From Rhizobium johnstonii 3841 (GTDB taxonomy: Bacteria > Pseudomonadota > Alphaproteobacteria > Rhizobiales > Rhizobiaceae), in contig NC_008378.1 of assembly GCF_000009265.1 (NCBI RefSeq), positions 682,001 to 746,000 on the forward strand: a stretch of DNA of 64,000 nucleotides, given 5' to 3'. Every line of letters starts with the position of its first letter. The stretch's first letter is position 1. Both the position numbers and the translations under genes were made by a program. The notes under the pieces are model-generated. The model was not told the origin of the DNA. It made no database searches and saw nothing but the letters and a program-made list of their open reading frames with translations. Positions 9,238 to 19,149 of the stretch are shown here, piece after piece.

Positions 9238-10158
9238 ATGCAGCAGGGGGCGGGAGTGAGTGAACTGACATCCGAATCCAGGTTCGTCGATAGTTTCGAG
9301 ACGCATATCGCCGGGATCGACAGCGTCGCCCTCGACCAGTTGCATGCACTTTCGATGACCGTCGCATGGCCGCATCGCGGTGAGGACTGGCAGTTCCTGC
9401 GGGAGTTCGGACAGGGCATCGTGGCGATCGATGACATTGGCCGTATCCTGGGCTCCGCGATGTGGTTTCCCTATGACGCGCAATTTGCCACGGTCGGTAT
9501 GGTCATCACCTCGCCGCGTCTTCAAACCAATGGCGCCGGGCAATGGCTGATGGGCCACGCGCTGAATCAGGTCGCCGGGCGGAGCCTCGGGTTGAATGCG
9601 ACGCGCGCAGCGCGCCGTCTTTATCGGTCCCTGAATTTTGTTCGGGAGGCGCTCGTCTTTCAATGCCATGGCGAAGCGATATTGCCGCCGGATGTGGCAC
9701 CGCCGTCCGGTGCCGTGATACGGGCCGTGGAGACTGGCGATCTGGAAGCGATCGCCGAATTGGATTGTGTGGCCTTCGGCACGGATCGCAAACTGCTCCT
9801 GGCCCGACTCATGGCAAGTTCCAAGGGCATCGTGTTGAGCCGCGCCGGCCGGATCGAGGCCTTCTCGCTTTGCCGGCGGTTCGGGCGTGGCCATGTCATC
9901 GGTCCCGTTGTGGCGCGCAGCGACGCAGACGCGATCGCCGTCGTCCGCCCGCATGCTGCCGAGCACGCAGGGGCGTTCCTGCGCCTCGACACACGCGAGC
10001 AAGGCGGAGCCTTTTCCGATTTCCTCTCCCGCTGCGGTCTTCCCGTCTACGATATCGTGACGACCATGTCGCTCGGTGGCCCTTGGCTTCCGGTTGCCGG
10101 ACGCGCAGTGGCGCCCGAGCCGAAGACCTATGCGCTCGTCAGCCAGGCACTCGGTTGA
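9238..10158 (+). CDS. Tandem-domain GNAT family N-acetyltransferase
   Basis: The roughly 300-residue protein appears to have two acetyltransferase-like halves. In the first, TVGMVITSPRLQTNGAGQWL is a typical strand-beta4/acetyl-CoA loop, followed by GLNATRAARRLYRSLNF. The second half, from IRAVETGDLEAIAELD, ends in a YitH-like C-terminal domain. GNAT proteins transfer acetyl groups to amines. It is divergent from a cluster containing an ArgE-type deacylase, so acetylation and deacylation of the same class of amine is plausible. ATG 9238 is given, but GTG 9256 follows a better purine-rich ribosome site (AGGGGGCGGGA) and could be the true start. Confidence 0.78.
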   Translation: MQQGAGVSELTSESRFVDSFETHIAGIDSVALDQLHALSMTVAWPHRGEDWQFLREFGQGIVAIDDIGRILGSAMWFPYDAQFATVGMVITSPRLQTNGAGQWLMGHALNQVAGRSLGLNATRAARRLYRSLNFVREALVFQCHGEAILPPDVAPPSGAVIRAVETGDLEAIAELDCVAFGTDRKLLLARLMASSKGIVLSRAGRIEAFSLCRRFGRGHVIGPVVARSDADAIAVVRPHAAEHAGAFLRLDTREQGGAFSDFLSRCGLPVYDIVTTMSLGGPWLPVAGRAVAPEPKTYALVSQALG

Positions 10159-10187
10159 CGCAAGCCTACTGAAGATCGTTTCGGGTT

Positions 10188-10388
10188 TTAAGCGCCGGGA
10201 CAGATGGGGAGGCGGGTCAGAGCCTGCTGACGTTCGAATTCGGGCCGGAACGAGCGGTATTGCCAGAAACCCTCCGGGCTTTCCTTGCGGTACACGGTCT
10301 CGAGCCAGAACACTGTGTCATCGGTCGGCAAGACAGGATGCCACGCGTACCATTCCGACCAGATTTTTCCTGCCGGGTCGCTGTCCAT
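10188..10388 (-). CDS. Small hypothetical protein rich in Trp and charged residues
   Basis: The 66-residue frame begins MDSDPAGKIWSEWYAWHPVL and continues with DDTVFWLETVYRK. The composition and internal coherence look like a real small cytoplasmic protein rather than a shadow, but no family is recognised. An in-frame ATG at 10412 would add eight residues. It converges with the GNAT gene, 29 bp away. Confidence 0.45.
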   Translation of the reverse strand: MDSDPAGKIWSEWYAWHPVLPTDDTVFWLETVYRKESPEGFWQYRSFRPEFERQQALTRLPICPGA

Positions 10389-10704
10389 GATCGCCACTCG
10401 CCTCCTCATCATCGGCGCAACTCGAACATCCGTGCGGCACAGGAGCCGTTGCGATCCCGGCGTGCACGGGCAAATGTTCTATTGTGGAGAATAACAGGGA
10501 GAGAATATTCTTCAATGGAGATCATTTTCCCGTATTGCGCGAAGTCTTTCTTGTCAGCGGTCGGGGGATGTTTCAGGTTGTAAGATGTGGCTCTTTGACG
10601 AATGATTTCGTCGGTGGATGCAACGCCTCGATTGGGCTTCGGCACCGGGCAATGAGCTGCGGTGTTCAATCACCACTGATCTGTTTGCGTGATAGTTGGA
10701 TGGC
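10389..10704. other. Intergenic stretch without a convincing gene
   Basis: About 316 bp of relatively AT-rich DNA lies between two small leftward frames. A short leftward frame at 10409-10669 has no recognisable features and was not accepted. No repeat or clear promoter was found. Confidence 0.4.
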
Positions 10705-11016
10705 TTAGCTAATCGAACGCAGCCCGAGATAGGCCGCCAGACTGACGGCGGAGAGGGCGATCGTCAGCCTGGGTCTAGCATCGTCGAACATCGCCGCCAG
10801 CGAAAGGCCGAGCATCAGGATGACGGATTTTGCCCAAAGCTCCTGATCGGAGACGGTGAAAGCGATTGCCGCCAGAAAGACGGCGCTTGCGACGATCGTC
10901 ACAGGGGCGGATTTCTCAGCGAGATCGCCGCCTGGGAAATACGGCAGGAGAAAACGGCGCATGCTCAAGCCTGAAGCGACGCTCAGAAGAAGACAGGTCA
11001 AGACAAGTTGCAACAT
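10705..11016 (-). CDS. Small inner-membrane protein
   Basis: The 103-residue protein is almost wholly hydrophobic, with about four membrane segments: MLQLVLTCLLLSVASGL, a segment around PVTIVASAVFLAAIAF, VILMLGLSLAAMF and LTIALSAVSLAAYLGL. ATG 11016 is chosen because the upstream extension to 11094 is Arg-rich and non-hydrophobic. The function is unknown. It is divergent from the LysR regulator with a 268-bp gap, a common layout for a regulator and its target. Confidence 0.6.
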   Translation of the reverse strand: MLQLVLTCLLLSVASGLSMRRFLLPYFPGGDLAEKSAPVTIVASAVFLAAIAFTVSDQELWAKSVILMLGLSLAAMFDDARPRLTIALSAVSLAAYLGLRSIS

Positions 11017-11284
11017 TAAGGTCGTCGCCGATCGATCTGCAGATGGCCTTGCGGATGCAAACCGCATGCCAGCCTCAAAGCCGCAAATCCTCATCCGACA
11101 GAGGCAATGTCGCCGCCTGCATGGCTATTTCCTCGGCGTCGCGATCCTTTTTTCGGCAATCGCTTGCCTGTCCGGTCCGCGGATGGCGTTTTTTCGTCCG
11201 ATGCCGAAACCGGCTTGAGCTGATGCAATGATTTTTATATAGAGAATTATCTATCGTCTTAATTCCGGAAACGAGATCTTTTCA

Positions 11285-12190
11285 TTGGACCTCTCATCGA
11301 TCGAGATATTCCTCGCCGTTGCCAGCGACCGTAGTGTCACCAAGGCTGCCAAGGCTGTCGGGCGGGTTCCGTCGAATGTGACGACGCGCGTCCAGCAATT
11401 GGAGGAGGATCTCGGCGTTTCCCTCTTCAGCCGTGACGGTAAGAAGATGACGTTGACACGCGAGGGTGAGACGTTTCTCGGCTATGCCAACCGGCTTATG
11501 GCGCTTGCGCTCGAAGCGCGCCAGGCCGTGCGGCCTCTCGCCCCATCGGGGACGTTGCGGGTCGGCACCATGGAGAGCACGGCGGCAAGCAGGCTGCCGG
11601 CGGCGCTGACGCAATTCAATCAGATGTGGCCTGATGTGTCGCTTCATCTGACGATGGGAGCGTCCCGCGATCTGACCCGCGACGTCCTGGCTGATGTCCT
11701 GGATTGCGCGCTGATTGCCCGCCCGCCGAAGACGATGCGGGAGGAAGATTCAGGTTTCGATGCCGAACTCAAGGCGCTCGAGATCGAGCCGGTCTTCGTC
11801 GAGGACCTGTTGATCGTCTTGCCGTCCGGGCATCCCTCTATCAAATCCGCCGCCGACCTGCGTGTCGGGTCGCTCGCCGCTCTAGAGCCCGGCTGCACCT
11901 ATCGCCGGATCGCCGAAAACTGGGCGCGCAAATCGAGCGCGCTGCCGACGAGCGAACTCGGCTCCTACCACGCGATCCTGGCGAGCGTTGCGACCGGGAA
12001 TACGGCGGGTGTCATGCCGCGATCCGTCCTTGACCTCATGCATTGGCCGACGCCTGTCCAGACCCATCAGCTAGGCCCTGTCGAGACGTTGCTCGTCTAC
12101 CGCAAGCATGATCGCCCCAGCGCGTTCAACGCATTCCACGAAGTTCTCAGCGCGACAAAGGGCAGAGATGTCAGGCTGGCGACAAACTAG
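11285..12190 (+). CDS. LysR-family transcriptional regulator
   Basis: The 301-residue LysR protein has its N-terminal winged helix in residues 1-60 (IEIFLAVASDRSVTKAAKAV, then VQQLEEDLGVSLFSRDGKKM) and the effector-binding domain from about residue 90 (SGTLRVGTMESTAASRLPAA). The start appears to be TTG at 11285, giving the usual MDLSSIEIFLAV; no ATG is available at the family's normal N-terminus. It may control the divergent small membrane protein or the HPP-family gene immediately downstream. Confidence 0.88.
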   Translation: MDLSSIEIFLAVASDRSVTKAAKAVGRVPSNVTTRVQQLEEDLGVSLFSRDGKKMTLTREGETFLGYANRLMALALEARQAVRPLAPSGTLRVGTMESTAASRLPAALTQFNQMWPDVSLHLTMGASRDLTRDVLADVLDCALIARPPKTMREEDSGFDAELKALEIEPVFVEDLLIVLPSGHPSIKSAADLRVGSLAALEPGCTYRRIAENWARKSSALPTSELGSYHAILASVATGNTAGVMPRSVLDLMHWPTPVQTHQLGPVETLLVYRKHDRPSAFNAFHEVLSATKGRDVRLATN

Positions 12191-12245
12191 CCTGCACGCC
12201 TCTCTCCTTCGCCGCCAGATAATCCTCGCTCAAATTGGTCTTGTC

Positions 12246-13376
12246 ATGCAGTATCCCGTTTCCCCGAAGGTGGGACCGAGCCGCTTCCGCCGCTTTCGCT
12301 TGTTCTCACCGATATTGGCGGGAGCGACCTTACGAGAGCGATTGATTGCATGTCTCGGTGCTTTGCTGGCCATTGGTTTCACGGGCGTCATCAGCGGCTA
12401 TCTGTTCGGGCAGGGGCCGCATCTTCCCTTGATCGTCGCGCCGATGGGAGCGTCCGCGGTGCTTCTTTTCGCGGTGCCGGCAAGCCCGCTGGCGCAGCCT
12501 TGGTCGATCATCGGCGGCAATACCATTTCCGCTCTGATGGGAATCATTGCCGCCTATTTCATTGGTGATCCGATCATCGCGACCGGTGTCGGCGTTTCGC
12601 TTGCCATCGGCGCGATGTCCTTCACGCGCTGCCTTCATCCGCCGGGAGGAGCCGCCGCACTAACCGCCGTGCTCGGCGGCCCGGTCGTTGCCGGCTGGGG
12701 ATTCCTCTTTCCCTTCGTGCCCGTCGCTTTGAACTCCTGCATTCTCGTCGGCCTTGGCCTGCTGTTCCACAAGCTTTCCAAGCGGAACTATCCGCATGTC
12801 GTTCCAAAACCGGCAGAGAACACCCATCAGACGATCGACCTGCCATCCATGGTGCGGGTGGGTTTTCGCGAGGAGGATGTCGATGCGGCCCTCGAAGCGC
12901 TTGACGAAACCTTCGATATCGACCGGGCAGACCTTGGCCGGCTGTTGCAGCAGGTCGAGCTGCAAGCGGCCATCCGCTCAAACGGCAAGATCAGCTGTGC
13001 CGATATCATGTCGCGCGACGTGATCGCCATTGGCGAAGCTTCGGAGCCGGATGTCGCACGGCATCTTCTCTTGAAGCATAATATCCGCACCTTGCCGGTG
13101 AAGGACCCAGAGGGTCGCCTCGTCGGTGCTGTCGGCTTGCGGGAGTTGTCCATGGGCACCGAGATAATCGCGCATGCGATCTCGAGGCCGGCGGTGGCCA
13201 GACCTTCGGATCCTGCTCTGTCGCTGTTGCCCGTTCTGACGGACGGGCGCACGCATGCCGTCATCATTGTCGATGACGATTACCGCATTCTTGGCCTGAT
13301 ATCGCAGACGGATCTGCTGAGCGCAGTAGCGCGACTGCTGCCAAAGGCAGACAATGCGATTCCGGCGTTGGCCTGA
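12246..13376 (+). CDS. HPP-family membrane protein with C-terminal CBS domain pair
   Basis: The 376-residue protein has an N-terminal HPP domain of four or five membrane helices carrying the family signature CLHPPGGAAALTAVLGG. A soluble tail holds two CBS motifs (ISCADIMSRDVIAIG, then the segment ending HAVIIVDDDYRILGLISQTD). Some HPP proteins transport nitrite, and CBS pairs usually bind adenine nucleotides to gate activity; both roles are inferred here. ATG 12246 is chosen because the segment upstream overlaps the end of the LysR gene and is not hydrophobic. Confidence 0.85.
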   Translation: MQYPVSPKVGPSRFRRFRLFSPILAGATLRERLIACLGALLAIGFTGVISGYLFGQGPHLPLIVAPMGASAVLLFAVPASPLAQPWSIIGGNTISALMGIIAAYFIGDPIIATGVGVSLAIGAMSFTRCLHPPGGAAALTAVLGGPVVAGWGFLFPFVPVALNSCILVGLGLLFHKLSKRNYPHVVPKPAENTHQTIDLPSMVRVGFREEDVDAALEALDETFDIDRADLGRLLQQVELQAAIRSNGKISCADIMSRDVIAIGEASEPDVARHLLLKHNIRTLPVKDPEGRLVGAVGLRELSMGTEIIAHAISRPAVARPSDPALSLLPVLTDGRTHAVIIVDDDYRILGLISQTDLLSAVARLLPKADNAIPALA

Positions 13377-13411
13377 GCAGTCGACGTGGAACGTAGCTGG
13401 AGAAAAAATCG

Positions 13412-13690
13412 GTGCTGATCGAGCGCGATGCAAATGGCGATTTTATCCTGGAATCATCGGAACTGGCGGAGCGGTTCGGCCTGTCGCTGGCCGATCTTCG
13501 CCGCCACATGCGCCATGGTTCCGTCGTCAGTTCCGTGGAAATCGGGACTGCTGAACACGAGGGGACGAAACGGGTGTCGCTTCGGCTCGGCAACAGGCTT
13601 TGGCAAGCCGTTCTGAACGATGAAAATGAAGTGCAGCAGGAACAGATGACCGTTCTTCGGGGTAAACCCTCCGGACGGCATCCGCGCTGA
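13412..13690 (+). CDS. DUF6522-like small protein
   Basis: The 92-residue protein starts at GTG 13412, 36 bp after the HPP gene. The sequence IERDANGDFILESSELAERF, then RRHMRHGSVVSSVE and RVSLRLGNRLWQAVL, matches my recollection of the DUF6522 pattern: an N-terminal helix selecting LGL.....V....R followed by a beta-rich half. No catalytic residues are evident. Proximity suggests co-transcription with the HPP gene. Confidence 0.6.
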   Translation: MLIERDANGDFILESSELAERFGLSLADLRRHMRHGSVVSSVEIGTAEHEGTKRVSLRLGNRLWQAVLNDENEVQQEQMTVLRGKPSGRHPR

Positions 13691-13746
13691 CACAATCATT
13701 ATGTGTGGTCCCGCGCGGTACTTACTACGCGCAGGCACGGCATTCC

Positions 13747-13983
13747 CTACCGCTCGCTGGCTTCGAAGAGGCCGCGGGCCGCCTCGACCATCGACTGCAG
13801 GTGATCGGGGTCGCGTACGCCCTGCCGGTAAAGCTCGATGATGATGCTCGCCATTCGTTCGGCTTCGTCGCTGTCCCTTGCCACCCCGTAATCGGCGCTG
13901 AGCCTGTCGAAGACGCGCTGGCAGGTTTCAAGATCGCGGGAGTCCAGCGGCACCTGCGATCGGTTTTTGATCGTTTGAACCAT
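13747..13983 (-). CDS. Conserved hypothetical protein downstream of groEL
   Basis: The 78-residue, mostly helical, soluble protein contains DLETCQRVFDRLSADYGVAR and IIIELYRQGVRDPDHLQ. It lies 54 bp beyond groEL in the same direction and may share its transcript. No function is known to me. The even charge distribution and helical periodicity support a real gene. Confidence 0.6.
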   Translation of the reverse strand: MVQTIKNRSQVPLDSRDLETCQRVFDRLSADYGVARDSDEAERMASIIIELYRQGVRDPDHLQSMVEAARGLFEASER

Positions 13984-14037
13984 CTCTATTCCCTCAGATG
14001 AGGCCCGCCCAGCGAGGCCGGCGGGCCGGCAAACGCC

Positions 14038-15678
<1,641 letters not shown>

Positions 15679-15690
15679 TCATAGGCGGCC

Positions 15691-15743
15691 AGAGCAATTC
15701 CAGGAAAAGTGCGACGCGGTTTTCCGTTCGGAATTGCGTTAGA
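15691..15743. repeat. Palindromic rhizobial intergenic repeat in the groES-groEL spacer
   Basis: Inverted arms GCAATTCCAGGAAAA (15694-15708) and TTTTCCGTTCGGAATTGC (15720-15737) flank a short GC-rich centre. The motif is of a type I recognise as dispersed in Rhizobium intergenic DNA. Within a chaperonin mRNA it could fold into a stem that affects processing or relative expression of groES and groEL. Confidence 0.7.
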
Positions 15744-15819
15744 AATAAAAGGTTGGAGCGGTTCTGCGTTTCCATGAAAAGCTGAAACGTTCCGGCATTG
15801 ACGGATGTCCGCAGGGATC

Positions 15820-16134
15820 TCAGGCGGCCTGCTTCTTTTCGCCCTGGCTTTCGATGATACCCATCACGTCGCTTTCCTTCATGATCAGCAGGTCTTCGCC
15901 ATTGATCTTGATCTCGGTGCCGGACCACTTGCCGAACAGGATGCGATCGCCGGGCTTGACATCGAGCGCCAGGATCTGGCCGGCCTCGTTGCGTGCGCCG
16001 GGGCCGACGGCGATGACCTCACCTTCTTGCGGCTTCTCCTTGGCGGTGTCGGGAATGATGATGCCGCCCTTGGTCTTTTCCTCTGAATCGACCCGGCGGA
16101 CGAGAATGCGGTCATGAAGCGGTCGGAACGACAT
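15820..16134 (-). CDS. groS: Co-chaperonin GroES (10 kDa)
   Basis: The 104-residue co-chaperonin caps the GroEL ring. It starts [15 protein letters not shown], contains the mobile loop [20 protein letters not shown] and ends in the usual DVMGIIESQ with an extra GEKKQAA tail. ATG 16134 is favoured over in-frame ATGs at 16146 and 16152 because GGAGGAAG lies just upstream and GroES proteins start here. It is the first gene of the CIRCE-controlled operon. Confidence 0.96.
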   Translation of the reverse strand: MSFRPLHDRILVRRVDSEEKTKGGIIIPDTAKEKPQEGEVIAVGPGARNEAGQILALDVKPGDRILFGKWSGTEIKINGEDLLIMKESDVMGIIESQGEKKQAA

Positions 16135-16279
16135 ATCTTCCTCCATCGACAACAGTGATGACGTGGTTCCCTAGCCGGACCGGATGACCAGTCCGGGCGG
16201 GTGCGCGGGGCTCGCGCGCGAGCCTTGCGAGAATGATTTGGTTCGATGGTTTTGCAATTCAAGAGGGGATAGAAGAAAA

Positions 16280-16306
16280 TTGGCACTCCCTGCCCGCGAG
16301 TGCTAG
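16280..16306 (-). promoter_or_regulatory. CIRCE operator upstream of groESL
   Basis: TTGGCACTC (16280-16288), nine bases and GAGTGCTAG (16298-16306) match the TTAGCACTC-N9-GAGTGCTAA consensus with one mismatch in each arm. CIRCE is bound by the HrcA repressor, so this groESL copy is probably heat-inducible through HrcA. It lies about 145 bp upstream of the groES start, leaving a long leader. A CTTGAA hexamer just inside the leader (leftward) could be a sigma-32 -35 element, but its -10 partner is unclear. Confidence 0.88.
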
Positions 16307-16486
16307 CGCCTGGCAGGGAACAGAAAATCGCTTCCCGCGTTCGAATAATCAAGGCGATGGCGCCGTGCCGGAGGCGAGTGTCGAGCGCCACTGAACTTGA
16401 ATCCGGATTTCGGCATTCCCAACTCTTTGGTGATCGAGGCTTGCTTGAGCTCGGTCATCGTCCCACGTCTTTTTGGAGTGAGTGAC

Positions 16487-16777
16487 ATGGAAGAGAAGAC
16501 CAATATCATCAAAGACCTCAGTATCGAGGAGCGCGAGGAAATTCTCGTCGATATCGCTCGTACGCTGGAGGACACGGCGCGTGAGGCCCTTGTCGAAGGA
16601 AATACGCATTTTGCGGCACTCTCCAACAACATGGCCGAAGCGATCCGCGTCAACGCCGATGAACTCGCCCGTGACGATCCAGAAAATGCCGAGCTCGTAT
16701 TTCAGCAGGCAACAGCGATGATCTCGCAATTCGAGGCCGTGCACCCCTACCGGATGGTGAGTATGGTCGTCCATTGA
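16487..16777 (+). CDS. Small acidic helical protein of unknown function
   Basis: The 96-residue protein begins MEEKTNIIKDLSIEEREEIL and is rich in Glu, Asp and Ala, predicted all-helical and soluble. ATG 16487 is preceded by GGAG at the right distance; the longer frame from 16397 is unlikely. It is divergent from groES. No family is recognised. The left end of the IS66 element begins 31 bp after its stop, so the gene seems intact. Confidence 0.6.
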   Translation: MEEKTNIIKDLSIEEREEILVDIARTLEDTAREALVEGNTHFAALSNNMAEAIRVNADELARDDPENAELVFQQATAMISQFEAVHPYRMVSMVVH

Positions 16778-16885
16778 TCGCCGGATGCGCGGCCCCGCCT
16801 CGATCCCGTAAGCCCACGGTGAAGGCCGTCTTGCGATGACGTGCTGTTGACTGCCAGTCCTAGTGTTAACGCTAGGAGTAGTCAT

Positions 16886-17296
16886 ATGACGAAGCATCCA
16901 ATTGAGGTGATCACGTCTGTAGAGCGCCGTCGGCGCTGGTCACGCGAAGACAAAGAGCGCCTCGTCGCTGCCTGCTTTGAGCCGGACGCGGTTATCTCTG
17001 AGATTGCTCGCGCAGCCGGTATCCATGTCAGCCAATTGTTCCGTTGGCGCAAGGAGATGTGCCTGATCGAGGAGCCGAAGACCGAGATGGGAACCGTGTT
17101 GGTGCCGGTGATCGTGTCCGAGACCGCGTCGGCAGCCTCTCCCGTTCACCCGGAACCGGCCACCACATCCCATCCTCGTCGGAAGCGCAGCGATGTAACG
17201 ATCGAGCTGGGTCGGGGTCGGCGTGTCCGCGTGGATAGCGACATCGACACCGAGGCGCTGGGCCGGATTCTCGATTGCGTGCTGGGGCTAAGATGA
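16886..17296 (+). CDS. tnpA: IS66 family accessory protein TnpA (OrfA)
   Basis: The 136-residue protein has an N-terminal helix-turn-helix typical of IS66 OrfA (RRRWSREDKERLVAACFEPD, then AAGIHVSQLFRWRKEM) and a basic C-terminal half. In IS66 elements it is needed for transposition, probably as a DNA-binding partner of TnpC. ATG 16886 follows TAGGAGTAG. It overlaps the next gene by ATGA, indicating translational coupling. Confidence 0.88.
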   Translation: MTKHPIEVITSVERRRRWSREDKERLVAACFEPDAVISEIARAAGIHVSQLFRWRKEMCLIEEPKTEMGTVLVPVIVSETASAASPVHPEPATTSHPRRKRSDVTIELGRGRRVRVDSDIDTEALGRILDCVLGLR

Positions 17297-17640
17297 TCCC
17301 GGTTCCTGTTGGCGTGAAGGTGTGGTTGGCAACAGGTCATACCGACATGCGCAAAGGCTTCCCTGGTCTGTCGTTGATGGTGCAGGAGGCGTTGAAGCGT
17401 GATCCGATGTGCGGCCACCTGTTCGTGTTCCGCGGCCGCGGTGGTGGCCTGATCAAAGTGATCTGGCATGGCGGCCAGGGAGCCTGCCTGTTTACGAAGA
17501 AGCTGGAGCGTGGACGCTTCATCTGGCCATCAGCGGCCGATGGCACGGTGGTGATTACGCCCGCGCAGCTCGGCCATCTACTGGAAGGTATCGACTGGCG
17601 GATGCCGCAAAAGACCTGGCGGCCGACGTCGGCCGGATAA
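17293..17640 (+). CDS. tnpB: IS66 family accessory protein TnpB (OrfB)
   Basis: The 115-residue protein matches the IS66 OrfB pattern throughout: VKVWLATGHTDMRKGFPGL, the segment around DPMCGHLFVFRGRGGGLIK and LERGRFIWPS. It is full length. The start ATG overlaps the tnpA stop. Its exact biochemical role in IS66 transposition is not established. Confidence 0.92.
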   Translation: MIPVPVGVKVWLATGHTDMRKGFPGLSLMVQEALKRDPMCGHLFVFRGRGGGLIKVIWHGGQGACLFTKKLERGRFIWPSAADGTVVITPAQLGHLLEGIDWRMPQKTWRPTSAG

Positions 17641-17685
17641 GCAAAAACACTGGAATGACGGGGTCGAATATGATTCCATCCTGTC

Positions 17686-19122
17686 ATGAGCAATGCGACT
17701 GAAGAGCTTCCGGACGATCTTGCCAGTGCCCTCGCACTGCTGGCCCAGGAACGCGCTCGACGTGTTGCAGCCGAAGCAGAAGCAGCGACCGCCAAGGCTG
17801 AAGCCGCCAGTGCAAAGGCACTCGCAGTGCGTTCCGAGGCGCTGATCGCGCGGCTAAAGCTGGAGATCGACAAAGTTCGTCGTGAAATCTATGGCAGCCG
17901 GTCCGAGCGTAAGGCGCGGCTCCTTGAGCAGATGGAACTACAGCTCGAAGAACTCGAGGAAGACGCCGGCGAAGATGAATTGGTCGCGGAGATCGCAGCC
18001 AAAGCTTCAGCCGTCAAAGCCTTCGAGCGCAAGCGCCCATCACGCAAACCGTTTCCCGAACACCTGCCGCGCGAGCGCGTCGTAATCGCTGCCCCAACGA
18101 ATTGCGCCTGCTGCGGATCAACCAAACTGTCGAAGCTTGGTGAGGACATCACCGAGACCTTGGAGGTCGTCCCGCGCCAGTGGAAGGTTATCCAGACGGT
18201 GCGGGAGAAGTTCACCTGCCGCGAGTGCGAGAAGATCACCCAGCCTCCCGCACCCTTCCATGTGACGCCGCGCGGCTTCGCCGGGCCGAATCTCTTGGCG
18301 ATGATCCTGTTCGAGAAGTTCGCCCAGCACCAGCCGTTGAACCGGCAAAGCGATCGCTATGCCCGCGAGGGCATCGACCTCAGCCTGTCGACACTGGCCG
18401 ACCAGGTCGGGGCTTGTGCCGCGGCACTGAAGCCGCTGCATGGGCTGATCGAGGCGCATGTGCTGGCCGCAGAACGGCTGCATGGCGACGATACCACCGT
18501 GCCGATCCTTGCGAAGGGCAAGACCGATATCGGTCGCATCTGGACCTATGTCAGGGATGACCGGCCGTTCGGCGGACAATCACCGCCGGCCGCCCTTTAC
18601 TATGCCTCGCGCGACCGGCGGCAGGAGCATCCCGAGCGCCATCTGAAGAGCTTCACCGGCATTCTGCAGGCGGACGCATATGGCGGCTACAACCCGCTGT
18701 TCAAAGTGGATCGCGATCCCCTTCCACTGACGCAGGCGCTGTGCTGGGCGCATTCCCGCCGCAAGTTCTTCGTGCTTGCCGACATAGCCAGCAACGCCAA
18801 ACGCGGAAAGAATGCTGCCGCGTTCTCACCGGTTGCGCTGGAGACGGTTAAGCGCATCGACGCCCTGTTCGACATCGAGCGTGAGATCAACGGACTGGCC
18901 GCCGACGAACGCCTGCAACGGCGTCGCCGCGACAGCCAGCCGCTTGCCCTAGAGTTCCAGGAATGGCTGCGGGCCGAGCGGGCAAGGCTGTCGCGCAGCT
19001 CTCCGGTTGCCGAGGCGATCGATTACATGCTGAAGCGCTGGGACGGCTTCGCGTCATTCTTGGAAGACGGCAGGATCTGCCTCACGAACAATGCTGCCGA
19101 GCGAGTGTTGCGAGGCTTCGCC
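17686..19122 (+). pseudogene. tnpC: IS66 transposase TnpC, N-terminal 479 codons (gene disrupted)
   Basis: This is the catalytic DDE transposase of IS66. An N-terminal coiled coil is rich in Ala/Glu (residues 20-60). A leucine-rich and zinc-binding section follows (CACCGSTKLSKLGEDITETL, then FTCRECEKI). The catalytic domain includes LHGDDTTVPILAKGKTDIGR, GILQADAYGGYN and LCWAHSRRKF. Homology stops at codon 479 (RGFA), where another element is inserted. The frame continues by chance to a stop at 19347, adding 74 unrelated residues. The missing C-terminus lies at 21704-21919. Confidence 0.92.
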
Positions 19123-19149
19123 GGACCTGAGTCATTGTGCGCTCCTTCT

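Noticed and set aside
10409..10669. Leftward 86-codon frame
   Set aside because: No family-like pattern or clear ribosome site; left as unassigned intergenic sequence.
16397..16486. N-terminal extension of the small acidic protein
   Set aside because: A good ribosome site precedes ATG 16487, and the extension has no supporting features.
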